In this document: one piece after another, positions 35,681 to 45,809 of the stretch
How positions within the stretch are numbered: the first letter of the stretch is position 1
Layout: each line of letters starts with the position of its first letter
NCBI RefSeq assembly: GCF_035818615.1
Contig: NZ_JAYKZY010000002.1
Location: forward strand, 64,501-128,500
DNA length: 64,000 nucleotides
Reading direction: 5' to 3'
Source: Sphingobium sp. CR2-8
GTDB taxonomy: Bacteria > Pseudomonadota > Alphaproteobacteria > Sphingomonadales > Sphingomonadaceae
Program-made: the position numbers and the translations under genes
Notes under the pieces: generated by a model
The model's input: the letters and a program-made list of their open reading frames with translations, nothing else
Database searches by the model: none
What the model was told of the DNA's origin: nothing

Positions 35681-37786
35681 ATGGCGTTTGCTGGGCATAT
35701 TGCAGGATCGTGCAAGGCGATGAAACAGGCTGCAAGTCTCGCCGTCATGGCGACGATGATGACGGTCCAGGCACAGGCGCAAACCCCCGAGCCTGCGCAA
35801 GGCGCGAATGATATCGTCGTTACGGCGGACCGGAACGACAGCTTCGGTGCCGATTATGTCCAGGCGGGTACGTTCCGCGATTCTAGGATCATGGATACGC
35901 CGCTCACCGTGGCAATCATGACCAAGGAACTGCTCGAAGCACAGCAGGCGCGCTCCATTCTCGACGCGGTGCGCAATACGCCCGGCGTCACGCAAGCGCA
36001 GATCAATTCCACCATCTACAGCAACCTGGCCGTTCGCGGCATCATCCTCAACAATTTCACCAATGTCCGGTGGAACGGCATCCTGCCGGTGGTGAACCTG
36101 ATCGAGCAGCCGATCGAGAGCAAGGATCGCATCGAAGTGCTGAAGGGCGCCGCCGGCCTCTATTATGGCTTCGCGACGCCTTCGGGGATCATCAACCTCG
36201 TTACCGAACGACCCGGTGCAGCGCCCATCACGCGCGTCGATGTGCAGGGCGACAGCAACGGCTCGATCGGCGCCAGCGTCGATGTCAGCCGCAGGTTCGG
36301 CACCGGTGGCATGCGGGTGAATGCCGGCACTTCGCTGATCGAAACAGGCGTAAAGCGCACCCGCGGCGAGCGCAGTTTCGTCACCGGCGCGCTGGACTGG
36401 AACCCGGCCGACACTATCGAAATCCTGCTGGACGCGGAATATATTTACAAGAGCATCACCGAACCCACCGAGTTCAGCCTGCCGGCCGGGGTCAATGGCG
36501 TGATCGCCCTGCCGCCGCTCCAATCCTCGTCAAAGAATCTGGGCGGCGAATGGATGCAGGGCAAGGGATGGGAAACCAATCTGCTTGCGCGGCTCAACTA
36601 TGATTTTGCCCCGAACTGGCGCCTGGCCCTGGCGGCAGGCCAGTCCTACCTGACCCGCGATCGCGCCTATTCCTCGTTCGGTGGCTATGATCTGGCGACC
36701 GGCAATGGCACCGTCACGGTCGCCATGACGCATGGCAATGACTATAAGACGCGCATCTATCGCGGCGACCTGTCGGGCACCTTCCGTACTGGACCCATCG
36801 AACATAATGTCCTGATCGGTGTCGCCTACAACACGCGTGACGGCAATGTGCCGACGGCGGTGCGCTATACGTTCGCGCAAAATCTCTACAATCCCGTCGC
36901 GATCCCCCAGCGCCCGAACCCGCCCCGCATCATTCCGAACCCCTCGAAGGTGGAGGATCTGGGCTTCTATGTCTTCGACCGGGCATCGCTCGGCGAATGG
37001 TTGCAAGCCACGATCGGCTATCGCAAAACCGACTATAGCGATATCAGCCGGACGACATCCTACAAGATCAAGCCCGATACCCTGTCCTATGGCGTCATGG
37101 TGAAGCCTGCGCGCTGGGCCAGCGTCTACGCCAACTATATCGAGGGGCTGGAACCGGGACCGATCGCGCAGCAGATCGCCAACAATGCCGGCGAAATCCT
37201 GCCCGCGGCGATCAGCAAGCAGAAGGAAGCGGGCGTCAAGATCGAACCGATGGACGGCCTGCTGCTCACGACCGCCTATTTCCACATCAAACGGCCCTCG
37301 GCCTATCTCAACAGTGCCAACTTCTTTGTTCAGGACGCCGAGGCCGTCTATGAGGGCATCGAATTCAGCCTGGTCGGCGAATTGACGCGGAACCTGTCGA
37401 TCGCCGCCAGCGCGATGTCGCTCGAAGCGGCGCAGAAGTCGGGCAACGCCACGGTGGTCGGCAAGCGGATCGAGAATGTGTCCAAATTCTCCGGCTCGCT
37501 GTTCCTGGAATATCGGGTGCCAATGATCGACGGGCTGCGACTTTCGGCCGGCGTCTTCCATGTCGGCCGCCGCGCCGTCAACGCGCTGAACCAGGCTTTC
37601 GTCCCCGGATATGAGACGTTCGACGTCGGCGCGAGCTACAATTTCGACCTGCTGGGCAGCCAGACGACGGTGCGCGTTTATGGCGAGAATATCACCGGCA
37701 AACGCTATTGGGCATCTTCGGGATCGAGCCTGCTGGCGCAGGGCCTGCCCATGGCGGTCAAGATCGGGCTATCCACGCGGCTATAG
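35681..37786 (+). CDS. TonB-dependent siderophore receptor
   Basis: The 701-residue protein has a signal peptide (cleavage near AQAQT, residues 30-34) and a TonB box candidate (NDIVVTADRN). The plug follows (MDTPLTVAIMTKELLEAQQA, EQPIESKDRIEVLKGAAGLY), then a barrel ending AVKIGLSTRL. It is an outer-membrane importer of a ferric chelate. GAGGGGG lies before the ATG. It is divergent from the metal-efflux operon and convergent with the PAP2 gene 12 bp away. Ligand is unknown; the Fur-box palindrome upstream supports iron control. Confidence 0.9.
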   Translation: MAFAGHIAGSCKAMKQAASLAVMATMMTVQAQAQTPEPAQGANDIVVTADRNDSFGADYVQAGTFRDSRIMDTPLTVAIMTKELLEAQQARSILDAVRNTPGVTQAQINSTIYSNLAVRGIILNNFTNVRWNGILPVVNLIEQPIESKDRIEVLKGAAGLYYGFATPSGIINLVTERPGAAPITRVDVQGDSNGSIGASVDVSRRFGTGGMRVNAGTSLIETGVKRTRGERSFVTGALDWNPADTIEILLDAEYIYKSITEPTEFSLPAGVNGVIALPPLQSSSKNLGGEWMQGKGWETNLLARLNYDFAPNWRLALAAGQSYLTRDRAYSSFGGYDLATGNGTVTVAMTHGNDYKTRIYRGDLSGTFRTGPIEHNVLIGVAYNTRDGNVPTAVRYTFAQNLYNPVAIPQRPNPPRIIPNPSKVEDLGFYVFDRASLGEWLQATIGYRKTDYSDISRTTSYKIKPDTLSYGVMVKPARWASVYANYIEGLEPGPIAQQIANNAGEILPAAISKQKEAGVKIEPMDGLLLTTAYFHIKRPSAYLNSANFFVQDAEAVYEGIEFSLVGELTRNLSIAASAMSLEAAQKSGNATVVGKRIENVSKFSGSLFLEYRVPMIDGLRLSAGVFHVGRRAVNALNQAFVPGYETFDVGASYNFDLLGSQTTVRVYGENITGKRYWASSGSSLLAQGLPMAVKIGLSTRL

Positions 37787-37798
37787 GCCGCCACCTGC

Positions 37799-38338
37799 CT
37801 AGAAGCGCATTGCCATTGCGACGCCACCACCCTTGCTGTCGCCCCAGGGCAGGATACGGATAGTGTCGTCGCGCCTCGTGGTGATGAGGAAACCGGACGC
37901 CTCGCCGATGGCCGCGCCAGCAACGACATCATACCAATGATGCTTGTCGGCCTTCACCCGTGCCAGCCCGACAAAGGCCGCGACCAGTTGCGCGGGCACG
38001 CCGACCTGCCAGCCATAGCGATTCTGCAGGCTGGCGGCGGCGGCGAAAGAGGTCGCCGTGTGGGACGAGGGAAAGCTTTTCCGATCGCTGCCGTCGGGTC
38101 GCATTTCGGGAAAGGCGTCCTTCAGGCCCAGCGACAGCAGGGTCGCGGCGCCGACGCTGCCGCCGGCCTGAAGCGTGCCGGTCCAATCGCCCTGTGCGGT
38201 CGGGAACGCCAGCGCGCCGATCACCAATGCGCCCCTGCCGATATTACTCGCTTCGCGCCAGCTTTTGTCAGAGGCATGCGCCGTTCCCGACGCGAAAAGC
38301 GAGATTGTCGTGATGATAGAGGCGATGCCAGGCCGCAC
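37799..38338 (-). CDS. PAP2 family phosphatase
   Basis: The 179-residue protein has a signal peptide (ending AHA at about 22) and the three phosphatase motifs of the PAP2 superfamily: KDAFPEMRPDGSDRKSF in the first, PSSHTATSFAAA in the second, and ARVKADKHHWYDVVAG in the third. It should dephosphorylate a lipid phosphate or similar substrate at the periplasmic face. It lies 96 bp downstream of the second RND operon on the same strand but need not be linked. Substrate is not predictable. Confidence 0.88.
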   Translation of the reverse strand: MRPGIASIITTISLFASGTAHASDKSWREASNIGRGALVIGALAFPTAQGDWTGTLQAGGSVGAATLLSLGLKDAFPEMRPDGSDRKSFPSSHTATSFAAAASLQNRYGWQVGVPAQLVAAFVGLARVKADKHHWYDVVAGAAIGEASGFLITTRRDDTIRILPWGDSKGGGVAMAMRF

Positions 38339-38434
38339 AGATTGTCCCCCGCGAGCGGGAGGCTCGCGGCGGGACGACGACGGCGCTTGGAGGGCACCTC
38401 AGTTGGCGCACGAAAACTTTTCCACATGGCATAA

Positions 38435-41400
38435 TCAGCTTTTGCGGCCTGCTGGCCAGCAGAGCAGCAAGGCCGGCAGGAATAGCAGCACCAATGGCAC
38501 TGCCGCGACTAGGCCGAATATGATCGCGGTCGCCAATGGCTGCTGGAGTCCGGCGCCTCGGCTGAGGCCCAGCGCCAGAGGACTGAGCGTCAGGATTGCG
38601 ATCAATGCAGACATGAGGATCGGGCGAAGCCGTTTCGATCCGGCATCCCGCAATGCTGCCAGTGTCGCCCTCGCGCCGCCTTCGATTTCCGCGAGGTAGA
38701 AGATCACCAGTTCGGTCACCATACCCACGACCATGGTCAGGCCCATAAGCGCGGATATATTGAGTTCCGTACCGGTGATCCAAAGTCCCAGCAGCACAGC
38801 ACCCGCTACCATCAGCACCGTCGCCATCGCCGACATCGTCCAGGCGAGATTTTCGAACAGATATGTCAGCAGCAGGGCGCTGAGCAGCAGGGCGGCGGCA
38901 AAAACCATCGCCATGTCGGCAAAGCTCTTCTGCTGTTCGGCATAGAGGCCGCCATAATCGACTCGCACTGAGCCTGGCAGGTGAAGCCCGGCGACCTTCG
39001 CCTGCACCGCCTGCATGGCGGACCCCAGGTCGCGCCCCTCCAGCCGCGCGGTGACGGCGATGAAGGGTGCCAGATCCTCGCGCGTCAACTGTTTCTGCCC
39101 ACCATCGATGCCGACGTGCGCAATGGAGCCGAGCCGCACGCCATGCCCATCGGGCGCGGTCAGCGGCAGGTCGGCGATCTCGTACGCGCGGCTGCGCAAA
39201 TCCTGCGCGCCGCGCACCCGCACCGCGACCAGTTGCTCGCCGAATTGGATGTTGGTGGCGATGCTGCCGCCGACCAGCGCCTCGATCTGGCTGGCGACCT
39301 GATCAGGGTCCAGCCCCTGTTGCGCGGCCAGGCCATTGTCGACCTTCACCGAGATGGCGTCGCCGGTTACCCGCAAGCCGTCGACGATTTCGACGACGCC
39401 GGGGATGGTCGCCAAAGCCTTGCCCACACGCCCGGCGGAGGCCTCCAGCGCGTCGGGATCATCGCCGAACAGTTTGACCTCGATCGGTTGCGGCACGGCC
39501 GTCAGGTCGCCGATCAAATCTTCCATCAATTGCACCAGTTCGACCTGCAATCCGGGCACCTTCGCCTCGACCCGTTGGCGGATGTCGGCCATCACCGCAT
39601 TGATCGGGCGGCGCGATCCATCCTTCAGCCTTACGAAGAAATCGCCTTCGTCGGCTTCGGTCAGCCCGCCGCCCAGTTGCACGCCCAGTCGGCGCGAATA
39701 GCTGGCGACCTCTGGCGTTGCGGAGATGATCGCCTCGACCTGTTGCACCAGTCGGTCGGTATCGGCCAGCGCCGCGCCAGGCTTGGCGGTATAGTCGAGG
39801 ACGAAGCCGCCCTCGTCCATCACCGGCATGAAACCGGAGGGCATTTGATACCAGGACAAGGTGCCGGCGATCAGGAAGACGCCACCCATTACGGCGGCGG
39901 CGAGGCCGGGGCGTCCGAAAAAGCGGTCGCCCGCGTGGACATAGACGCGGTCGAGCCGGTGCATGAAGCGATCGGCTTTTTCCGCCGCCTCTGCATCGCT
40001 CTGCCGCAGCCAGCGCGCGGCGATCAGCGGAATTACGAAGCGGGAAAAGAGCAGCGAAAGGGTAAGAGCTGTAACGATGGTGATCGCCAGCGCCTTGAAG
40101 AAGCCGCCGCTGACCCCGCTGATGAAGCTCAGGGGCAGAAATACGACAATCGTCGCCAGAGTGGAGCCGACCAGTGGTCGGCCCATCTCGGCGGCCGCAG
40201 CGAGCCGAGTTTTGACGTCAGACGCAGTCCCTTCTTGCATGCGCCGCATCATATGTTCCAGCATGACGACCGCATCGTCCACGACCAGACCTACGGCGGC
40301 GGCCATGCCGCCCAGCGTCATCATGTTGAAGCTGAGGCCCAACGGATAGAGCAGCAGACAGGTGCCTGCGAGGACGGCGGGCAGCATCAGCCCGGTGATG
40401 AGCATCAGGCGCCCCGATCGCAGGAACAGGAACAGCACCAGGCCAGCCAGGATCGCGCCCAGCAGGATGGCGTCGCGCACGGCGTTGGCTGCGCCCGTCA
40501 CCAGTTCGGACTGATCGTAGAAGGGCGTGACCGTCACCGTCGGGGGCAGGCCCAGCGCATGTAATCGCGCATCGACGGCGTTGACGATAGCCACCGTATC
40601 GCCGGTCAGCGCCTGCCGGACGTTGATGAGTACGGCGCTGCGCCCGTTCGACGCAATGCGGACATAGGCGGGTTCCGCCGCTGGATGCACGGTCGCGACC
40701 TGGCGCAGCGTAACCACCGCTGCGCCGTTTCCGGTCGCGCCGCGGATAGGCGTGGCAAGCAGATCGACTGCCGATGTCGGCGTGCTTTGCACCAGGACCA
40801 GATACAGGCGATGCCTGTCCTCAATCCGTCCCGCGCCGCGGATCGCGTTGGATTTGGTGAGCGCGTCGGTCACGTCGGTGATGCCAAGGCCGAAGGCGCG
40901 CAACCGCGCCGGATCGATATCGACCGCCAGTTCGCGCGGGGTGCCACCCAGCACATCGACCGCCGCGACGCCCTGCACGGCGGTCAGGGCAGGGCGGACC
41001 TTGAGTTCGGCCAGTTGCCGCAACGCCTGCTGGTCGAGTGAGGGAGAAGTTAGCGCGATGCCCAGTACCGGGAAGATGGTGGGATCGGACCGGCGCACGG
41101 TAAAGCGCGTGCCGGTGGGAAGGTCGGGCAGCAGGGTCGCCAGCGCGCCCTGCGTCGCCAGTGTTGCCGACACCATATCCTCGCCCCATGCGAAATTGAG
41201 CGCGACATCGGCCGTCCCGCGGCTGGTGGTCGATCGGACGCGAGTGACACCGGGCACGCTGCGCAGCGCCACTTCGACCGGGCGGCTAATCTCCGCCGCC
41301 ATTTGCGCCGCATCGCGATCGCCCGCGTCGATAGTGACGACCACGCGCGGATAGTCGATATGGGGGAACAGGCTGACTGGCATGGCCCGCGCGGCCAGCA

Positions 41401-41470
41401 CGCCGCCCAGCGCCAGCAATAGGACGGCCAGCCAGATCGATCGGCTATGGCGCTCCAGCAGCGCGGTCAT
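38435..41470 (-). CDS. RND efflux permease, second system
   Basis: The 1011-residue protein is a complete RND transporter with 12 helices, opening MTALLERHSRSIWLAVLLLA and continuing FPHIDYPRVVVTIDAGDRDA. Helix 4 reads AAVGLVVDDAVVMLEHMM, so the two acidic residues of the proton relay are present. It resembles multidrug or metal RND pumps that I cannot place more finely. Its start overlaps the adaptor stop by 4 bp. No regulator gene accompanies this operon. Confidence 0.88.
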   Translation of the reverse strand: MTALLERHSRSIWLAVLLLALGGVLAARAMPVSLFPHIDYPRVVVTIDAGDRDAAQMAAEISRPVEVALRSVPGVTRVRSTTSRGTADVALNFAWGEDMVSATLATQGALATLLPDLPTGTRFTVRRSDPTIFPVLGIALTSPSLDQQALRQLAELKVRPALTAVQGVAAVDVLGGTPRELAVDIDPARLRAFGLGITDVTDALTKSNAIRGAGRIEDRHRLYLVLVQSTPTSAVDLLATPIRGATGNGAAVVTLRQVATVHPAAEPAYVRIASNGRSAVLINVRQALTGDTVAIVNAVDARLHALGLPPTVTVTPFYDQSELVTGAANAVRDAILLGAILAGLVLFLFLRSGRLMLITGLMLPAVLAGTCLLLYPLGLSFNMMTLGGMAAAVGLVVDDAVVMLEHMMRRMQEGTASDVKTRLAAAAEMGRPLVGSTLATIVVFLPLSFISGVSGGFFKALAITIVTALTLSLLFSRFVIPLIAARWLRQSDAEAAEKADRFMHRLDRVYVHAGDRFFGRPGLAAAVMGGVFLIAGTLSWYQMPSGFMPVMDEGGFVLDYTAKPGAALADTDRLVQQVEAIISATPEVASYSRRLGVQLGGGLTEADEGDFFVRLKDGSRRPINAVMADIRQRVEAKVPGLQVELVQLMEDLIGDLTAVPQPIEVKLFGDDPDALEASAGRVGKALATIPGVVEIVDGLRVTGDAISVKVDNGLAAQQGLDPDQVASQIEALVGGSIATNIQFGEQLVAVRVRGAQDLRSRAYEIADLPLTAPDGHGVRLGSIAHVGIDGGQKQLTREDLAPFIAVTARLEGRDLGSAMQAVQAKVAGLHLPGSVRVDYGGLYAEQQKSFADMAMVFAAALLLSALLLTYLFENLAWTMSAMATVLMVAGAVLLGLWITGTELNISALMGLTMVVGMVTELVIFYLAEIEGGARATLAALRDAGSKRLRPILMSALIAILTLSPLALGLSRGAGLQQPLATAIIFGLVAAVPLVLLFLPALLLCWPAGRKS

Positions 41471-42483
41471 CGCAAGCGAACCTTCATACCGTCGTCCAGC
41501 GCCGTTCCGCCCTCGATCACGACCTTGTCGCCGGGGGAAAGGCCCTTCGTCACGACAATCGCCATGCCGTCGTTCGATCCTGTCACAATGTCCCGGCGAT
41601 GTGCCGTTCCCTTGACCACGACGAAGACGAAGGGCTGACCGGCATCGTCGAGCAGCGCGGCATAGGGAATGGCCGGCGAGTCCCCGGTGCCTTGCGTCGT
41701 CGCCTCGCCGGTCAGTGTCTCACCCGGCCGAAGCGCCGCGCCTGCGGGCAGATCGGCATAGGCGGTGGCGAGTTTGGTCTGCGGATCGACCATGGGATCG
41801 ACAGCAGATAGACGGGCAGAGATGGCGCGGCCGCTGCCCGCCGTCGAAATGGCTATCGCGGTGCCTGCGCGCAGTTGGCGGACCAGCGCCGGATCGATCC
41901 CGAACCGCGCCCTGATCGCACCGGTGCCGCCGATCGCGACGACGGATGTGCCTGCCGGGATTAGATCGCCCGGCGTCCCGGCGATGCTCTCGACATAGCC
42001 CGCGCGCGGCGCGCGCAATATGAGGCTGCGCCCTGTCAGGCTGGCCAAGGTCGCATCGGCGCTGGCCTTTGCGGCGCGCGTGGTTTCGATATCGGCGTCG
42101 CTCATCAGCCCGTCGCCACGCATGCGGACGGCACGGGCGTAAGCCGCATTGGCGGCTCGCGCATCGCTGCGCGCCTTGGCCATGTCGAGCATCGCGGTCG
42201 GCCCGGGGGCGAGACGAACGATCGCCTGCCCCTGTCGCACGGAGGACCCGACCGGCGCGTCGATGGAGACGAAACGCGCCTCGATCGGCGCGAACAGGTC
42301 GGCCCGCCCGCCCGGGCCGCTGTCGGCCACGCCATACAGGCGGATGGTTTCGCCGACCGCCTGTCGCCCGACTGTGGCCAGCTTGACCAGAGCCTGCGGC
42401 TCAGGGCTGTCCTCCTGCGGGGCAGATGAGCAGGCTGCCAGCAGAGTCAGCATAATGGCCGTAGCGATCGTCTTCACTGCCAT
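41467..42483 (-). CDS. RND efflux periplasmic adaptor, second system
   Basis: The 338-residue protein begins MAVKTIATAIMLTLLAACSS, a lipoprotein signal with the lipidated Cys at about residue 18. It has the lipoyl/hairpin/beta-barrel layout of HlyD-family adaptors, with a short coiled coil near 100-150. It bridges the permease below to the outer-membrane factor above. Overlaps of 10 bp with the outer-membrane factor gene and 4 bp with the permease gene show a single operon. Confidence 0.88.
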   Translation of the reverse strand: MAVKTIATAIMLTLLAACSSAPQEDSPEPQALVKLATVGRQAVGETIRLYGVADSGPGGRADLFAPIEARFVSIDAPVGSSVRQGQAIVRLAPGPTAMLDMAKARSDARAANAAYARAVRMRGDGLMSDADIETTRAAKASADATLASLTGRSLILRAPRAGYVESIAGTPGDLIPAGTSVVAIGGTGAIRARFGIDPALVRQLRAGTAIAISTAGSGRAISARLSAVDPMVDPQTKLATAYADLPAGAALRPGETLTGEATTQGTGDSPAIPYAALLDDAGQPFVFVVVKGTAHRRDIVTGSNDGMAIVVTKGLSPGDKVVIEGGTALDDGMKVRLR

Positions 42484-43874
42484 TGCTCCCGCGCTAAGCC
42501 CGTCAACAATTCCAGGGCGATGGTCTGTTCTGCGATGTCCTGCGCGCTGTGCAGGCGCAACAGTTGGCGATCCCGCAATATCTGTTCCGCTGCGCGTGCT
42601 GTGGCATCGGGCAGGTCGCCGCGTGTCGCCGCACGGCGGCTCGCCTCGGCCAGCCTTGTCGCGTCGGCAAGGCCGGTATCGAGTTCGGCATATTGGCGGC
42701 GGGAAATCGTCAGGGCTGCGACGGCCGCCGTGATCTCCGCCCGTGTCTGGAACAGACGGGCCTCATATTCAGCCTTCAACGCAGTGCGGGTCGCCTTTTC
42801 TATGGCGATGCCACCGCGATTGCGGTTCCATAGCGGTAGGGTGAAGCCGATCGCCGGTCCCAGCGTGACGTTCCTGCCAGTGTCGCGCCCGCCATTGATG
42901 GTCAGGTCCAGCGTGGGAAACTGATCGAGGATCGCTTTGCGCAACGCCGCTTCCTGTGCGTCATATCCTTCACGCAAGGCGCGCAGGTCCGACCGTTCCC
43001 GCTGCGCAAGCGCGAACAGCCGGTCGGCTTCAGGCAACGGCGCAAAGGCGGCGAGGGGCGCGATCCGCACTGGATGTGTCGGCGGCAGGCCAAGCAGGCG
43101 ATTGAGTTCGAATCGCGCGGCGGCAAGGTCTTTTTCCGCCTGACGTGCGACCTGCTGCGCGTCGATAGCCGCGATCCGCGCACTTTGCAGCGGATCGGCT
43201 GACACATCTCCACGTCCGGCAGCCGCACCATATCGGCCAAGAAGATGCTCCGCCGAGGCGAGACTGTCGCGCGCGACCAGGATCTGTGCCTCCAGTGCGC
43301 CGATACGCACCGCCTGCAATCGAGCCTGTCCCGCCGTCTGCCATTCCGCCCAGACGAGATCCATGCGGGCCTGCCGCTGCTGCGCCTGCGCCTGCTGTCG
43401 GACGATCGCACGGGTCCGTAGGGCGTTGAGATCGAAGCCGAGCGCACCTGCAAGCCCCGCGACGGGATCGGTGCCCGACAAGATCGGATCGACGCCCAGA
43501 GAAAACGTCGGATCGGGCATCAAGCCCGCTTTGAAGACTTGCGCGTCATTCACACCGTTGCGCGCGCGCATGGCCTTGAGGTCGGGATTGGCCGTCACCG
43601 CCAGCGCAGCGATCGCGTCTTGGCTGAGCGGCGCGGACAGATCGATCGTCAGCGTGGCGGGACCGGGCATGGCAGTAAAGGGGCGGACCAACAGCCTGGC
43701 ATCAGGCGTAGCAAGAATGCCCGGCGTATCGGTCAGTGGTTCGGGAACATAATGCGCGCAGCCTGCCAGAGACAAAAGAAGGGTTGCCACCGGCGTGAGC
43801 GGGTATCGAACGAGACAGGGACGCGACACGAAACCGCCATTCTGAAAGAGAGACGCAGCGATGGTAAAACCCAT
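42474..43874 (-). CDS. RND efflux outer membrane factor (TolC family), second system
   Basis: The 466-residue protein has an OEP fold with long helices (for instance MDLVWAEWQTAGQARLQAVR) and a lipobox LAGC near residue 39, rather late for a signal peptide. A GTG at 43829 (reading VSRPCLVRYPLTP) would put the lipobox at a normal 24 residues, and neither start has a clear ribosome site. It is the first gene of the three-gene pump operon. The promoter lies in the 245-bp gap before it. Confidence 0.85.
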   Translation of the reverse strand: MGFTIAASLFQNGGFVSRPCLVRYPLTPVATLLLSLAGCAHYVPEPLTDTPGILATPDARLLVRPFTAMPGPATLTIDLSAPLSQDAIAALAVTANPDLKAMRARNGVNDAQVFKAGLMPDPTFSLGVDPILSGTDPVAGLAGALGFDLNALRTRAIVRQQAQAQQRQARMDLVWAEWQTAGQARLQAVRIGALEAQILVARDSLASAEHLLGRYGAAAGRGDVSADPLQSARIAAIDAQQVARQAEKDLAAARFELNRLLGLPPTHPVRIAPLAAFAPLPEADRLFALAQRERSDLRALREGYDAQEAALRKAILDQFPTLDLTINGGRDTGRNVTLGPAIGFTLPLWNRNRGGIAIEKATRTALKAEYEARLFQTRAEITAAVAALTISRRQYAELDTGLADATRLAEASRRAATRGDLPDATARAAEQILRDRQLLRLHSAQDIAEQTIALELLTGLAREQWQ

Positions 43875-44119
43875 GGAGGCGATTGCCCAAGGAAATTGCT
43901 GAATATAGCTTTCTAAAGACGGTTCATGAGCGTTTGTCGCTCAAGGCCCACCATATGATCCGCACCATCAGCGGCCAGCAGCGACAGCTGCACTGACGGG
44001 TGAAACCCGCGCTGCTGTCGCGGCGGCGGCTTGCTTCGGCGATGCGCAAGCGGCGCTGCAACCGCCTTTCCGCCCGGACGCTCGGCCGGACATGGGGCGT
44101 GTCGATCGGCACGATCGCC

Positions 44120-45295
44120 TCAGGCGGCATTGCGACGCCCCCCGTCCAGTGCGGCATAGCTGGCAAACAGACGATCGAAATGGCTGTCCATCGTGCCGAC
44201 TTGCGCGGATGCGTCGGCTGCGCGCCGACGCCATGCGGCCGGGTCGCTCGTCGCCAAATGCTCGATCGCCTGCGCCAGGCTCGTGGGTAGCCCGGCGCGA
44301 TAGCGCAGGCCAAGGCCCGGCCCGGCCTGATCGGCGGCCCCACCTTCATCGGGAACGATGACCGGCAGGCCGCTCGCCCGCGCCTCCGCCGCAACCATGC
44401 AGAAGGTTTCCGCCTCGCATCCGTGAACGAGCGCGTCGGCGCTGGCGAGCAGGGTGGCCAGCGCAGAGCGATCACGCGTCGGCGCCAGCAGATGGATGTG
44501 CGGATTATGTGCCGCTGCCCGCCGGACGCGCGGGCTATCTCTACCATCGCCGATCAGGACCAGCCCCACCGACTGACGGCACCCCGCCATGGCGACAGCC
44601 TGAATCACCTGCGGCCAGCGTTTCTCCGGCGCGTGGCGACCGACGCCGATCAGCAACAGACTATCGGGACCAAGGCCACAGGATCGCAGCAGATGGTTTC
44701 GCAGAGCCTCATTGCGAAGGGTGGGGGAGAAGATGCCAGGCTCCACGCCCATCGCGATGGTCCGCGCCCCGCTTATGCCGCCATCGCGCAGCCGGGCCGA
44801 CAGGCTTTCATTGGCGCTGACGATCAGGTCGAATGCCGCATCGAGCCTGCGGAGGTGTCGCCAGTACCAGTCGAACCCACGATCGATCGTCGCCCGTCGC
44901 GCGACCGGGCCGAACCAGCGATAGGCATAGGCCGACAGCGGGTCGGCGTGCATGACGAGCGCGCGGGGCGCATCCCCCTGCCAGCGCCCTACCATCGCAG
45001 CGCTGGACCAGGGCGAAGAGGCTTCGACCAGGTCGGGCTGCAACCGATCAAGCATCGTATGAAGCGAGGCTTCGTCATCGAAATAATGATAGCGGCGATC
45101 CAGCGGGAAGCGTCGCGCGGGCAGCATTACGATCTGCCCATCACCATCTGTCGGCAGGACCGCGCCGCGTTCGCCGGGCGCGAGGATGATGACTTCATGC
45201 CCGGCTTTCGCGCCAGCCTTTAGCTTGCGTTCGACATAGGTTTTCACTCCGCCGCCCTGCGGCGCATAGAAAGCGCAGACATCGACTATGCGCAT
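44120..45295 (-). CDS. GT4-family glycosyltransferase
   Basis: The 391-residue protein has the two Rossmann domains of GT-B enzymes. The start is MRIVDVCAFYAPQGGGVKTY, the central GVGRHAPEKRWPQVI carries the sugar-nucleotide loop, and the EX7E-type element sits in HGCEAETFCMVAAEARASGL. It transfers a sugar from a nucleotide donor at the cytosolic face of the membrane. It is the last gene of a six-gene minus-strand run, 4 bp after the DUF2141 gene. Donor and acceptor are unknown. Confidence 0.87.
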   Translation of the reverse strand: MRIVDVCAFYAPQGGGVKTYVERKLKAGAKAGHEVIILAPGERGAVLPTDGDGQIVMLPARRFPLDRRYHYFDDEASLHTMLDRLQPDLVEASSPWSSAAMVGRWQGDAPRALVMHADPLSAYAYRWFGPVARRATIDRGFDWYWRHLRRLDAAFDLIVSANESLSARLRDGGISGARTIAMGVEPGIFSPTLRNEALRNHLLRSCGLGPDSLLLIGVGRHAPEKRWPQVIQAVAMAGCRQSVGLVLIGDGRDSPRVRRAAAHNPHIHLLAPTRDRSALATLLASADALVHGCEAETFCMVAAEARASGLPVIVPDEGGAADQAGPGLGLRYRAGLPTSLAQAIEHLATSDPAAWRRRAADASAQVGTMDSHFDRLFASYAALDGGRRNAA

Positions 45296-45299
45296 GACA

Positions 45300-45809
45300 T
45301 CAATGCTCCAGGGGTCCGAAGGAAAACAGGCTGCGGCGATAGTTGAGGATGATGGCGATCGGGGTCGGCCCGGAGAGAGCGCGGGCGCTCGCAGCGCTGG
45401 CTGACGGCTTGTTCATGCCCAACTTTGGATTACCCGCGAACCCGATGCCGTCGATCGGCAGGGCGAATTTGCGGTTGGCGTCGCGATCATGCAGCAGGCT
45501 GAGCGCATAGACGCCCGGCCCCGGCGCACGGATGCAGAGCTGGATCGGTCCGGAAGCGGGCACGGTGGTTTCGACGCGCCGGAATGGCTTGCCTGCTGCC
45601 ACCAATATATTGTCGTCGGCCAGGAAATCGGTGTCGTTCGCCGGATACAGCTCCAGCTTCAGCCGGCCCTTACGATCCTTGATGCCATCGACGGTGACGA
45701 GGAAAGATGGGCCATGCTCATCCGCGCGGCACTGGCCTTCCGCCTTACCCAGATCGGGCGAGGAAGGTAGCGACGTCGCCGCCGCCCAAAGGAGCAACGG
45801 CGCGATCAT
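45300..45809 (-). CDS. DUF2141 domain secreted protein
   Basis: The 169-residue protein has a short signal peptide and a DUF2141 beta-sandwich: FLVTVDGIKDRKGRLKLELY, PGVYALSLLHDRDANRKFAL and GFAGNPKLG, matching the family pattern of a conserved HD and small loop glycines. DUF2141 proteins are exported and uncharacterised. The longer open frame upstream overlaps the membrane-protein gene and is Arg-rich noise, so the ATG at 45809 is used; it overlaps the previous stop by 4 bp. Confidence 0.82.
   Translation of the reverse strand: MIAPLLLWAAATSLPSSPDLGKAEGQCRADEHGPSFLVTVDGIKDRKGRLKLELYPANDTDFLADDNILVAAGKPFRRVETTVPASGPIQLCIRAPGPGVYALSLLHDRDANRKFALPIDGIGFAGNPKLGMNKPSASAASARALSGPTPIAIILNYRRSLFSFGPLEH

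Noticed and set aside
38981..40564. A 527-codon plus-strand frame opposite the second RND permease
   Set aside because: It is antisense to the permease and has no recognisable motif.
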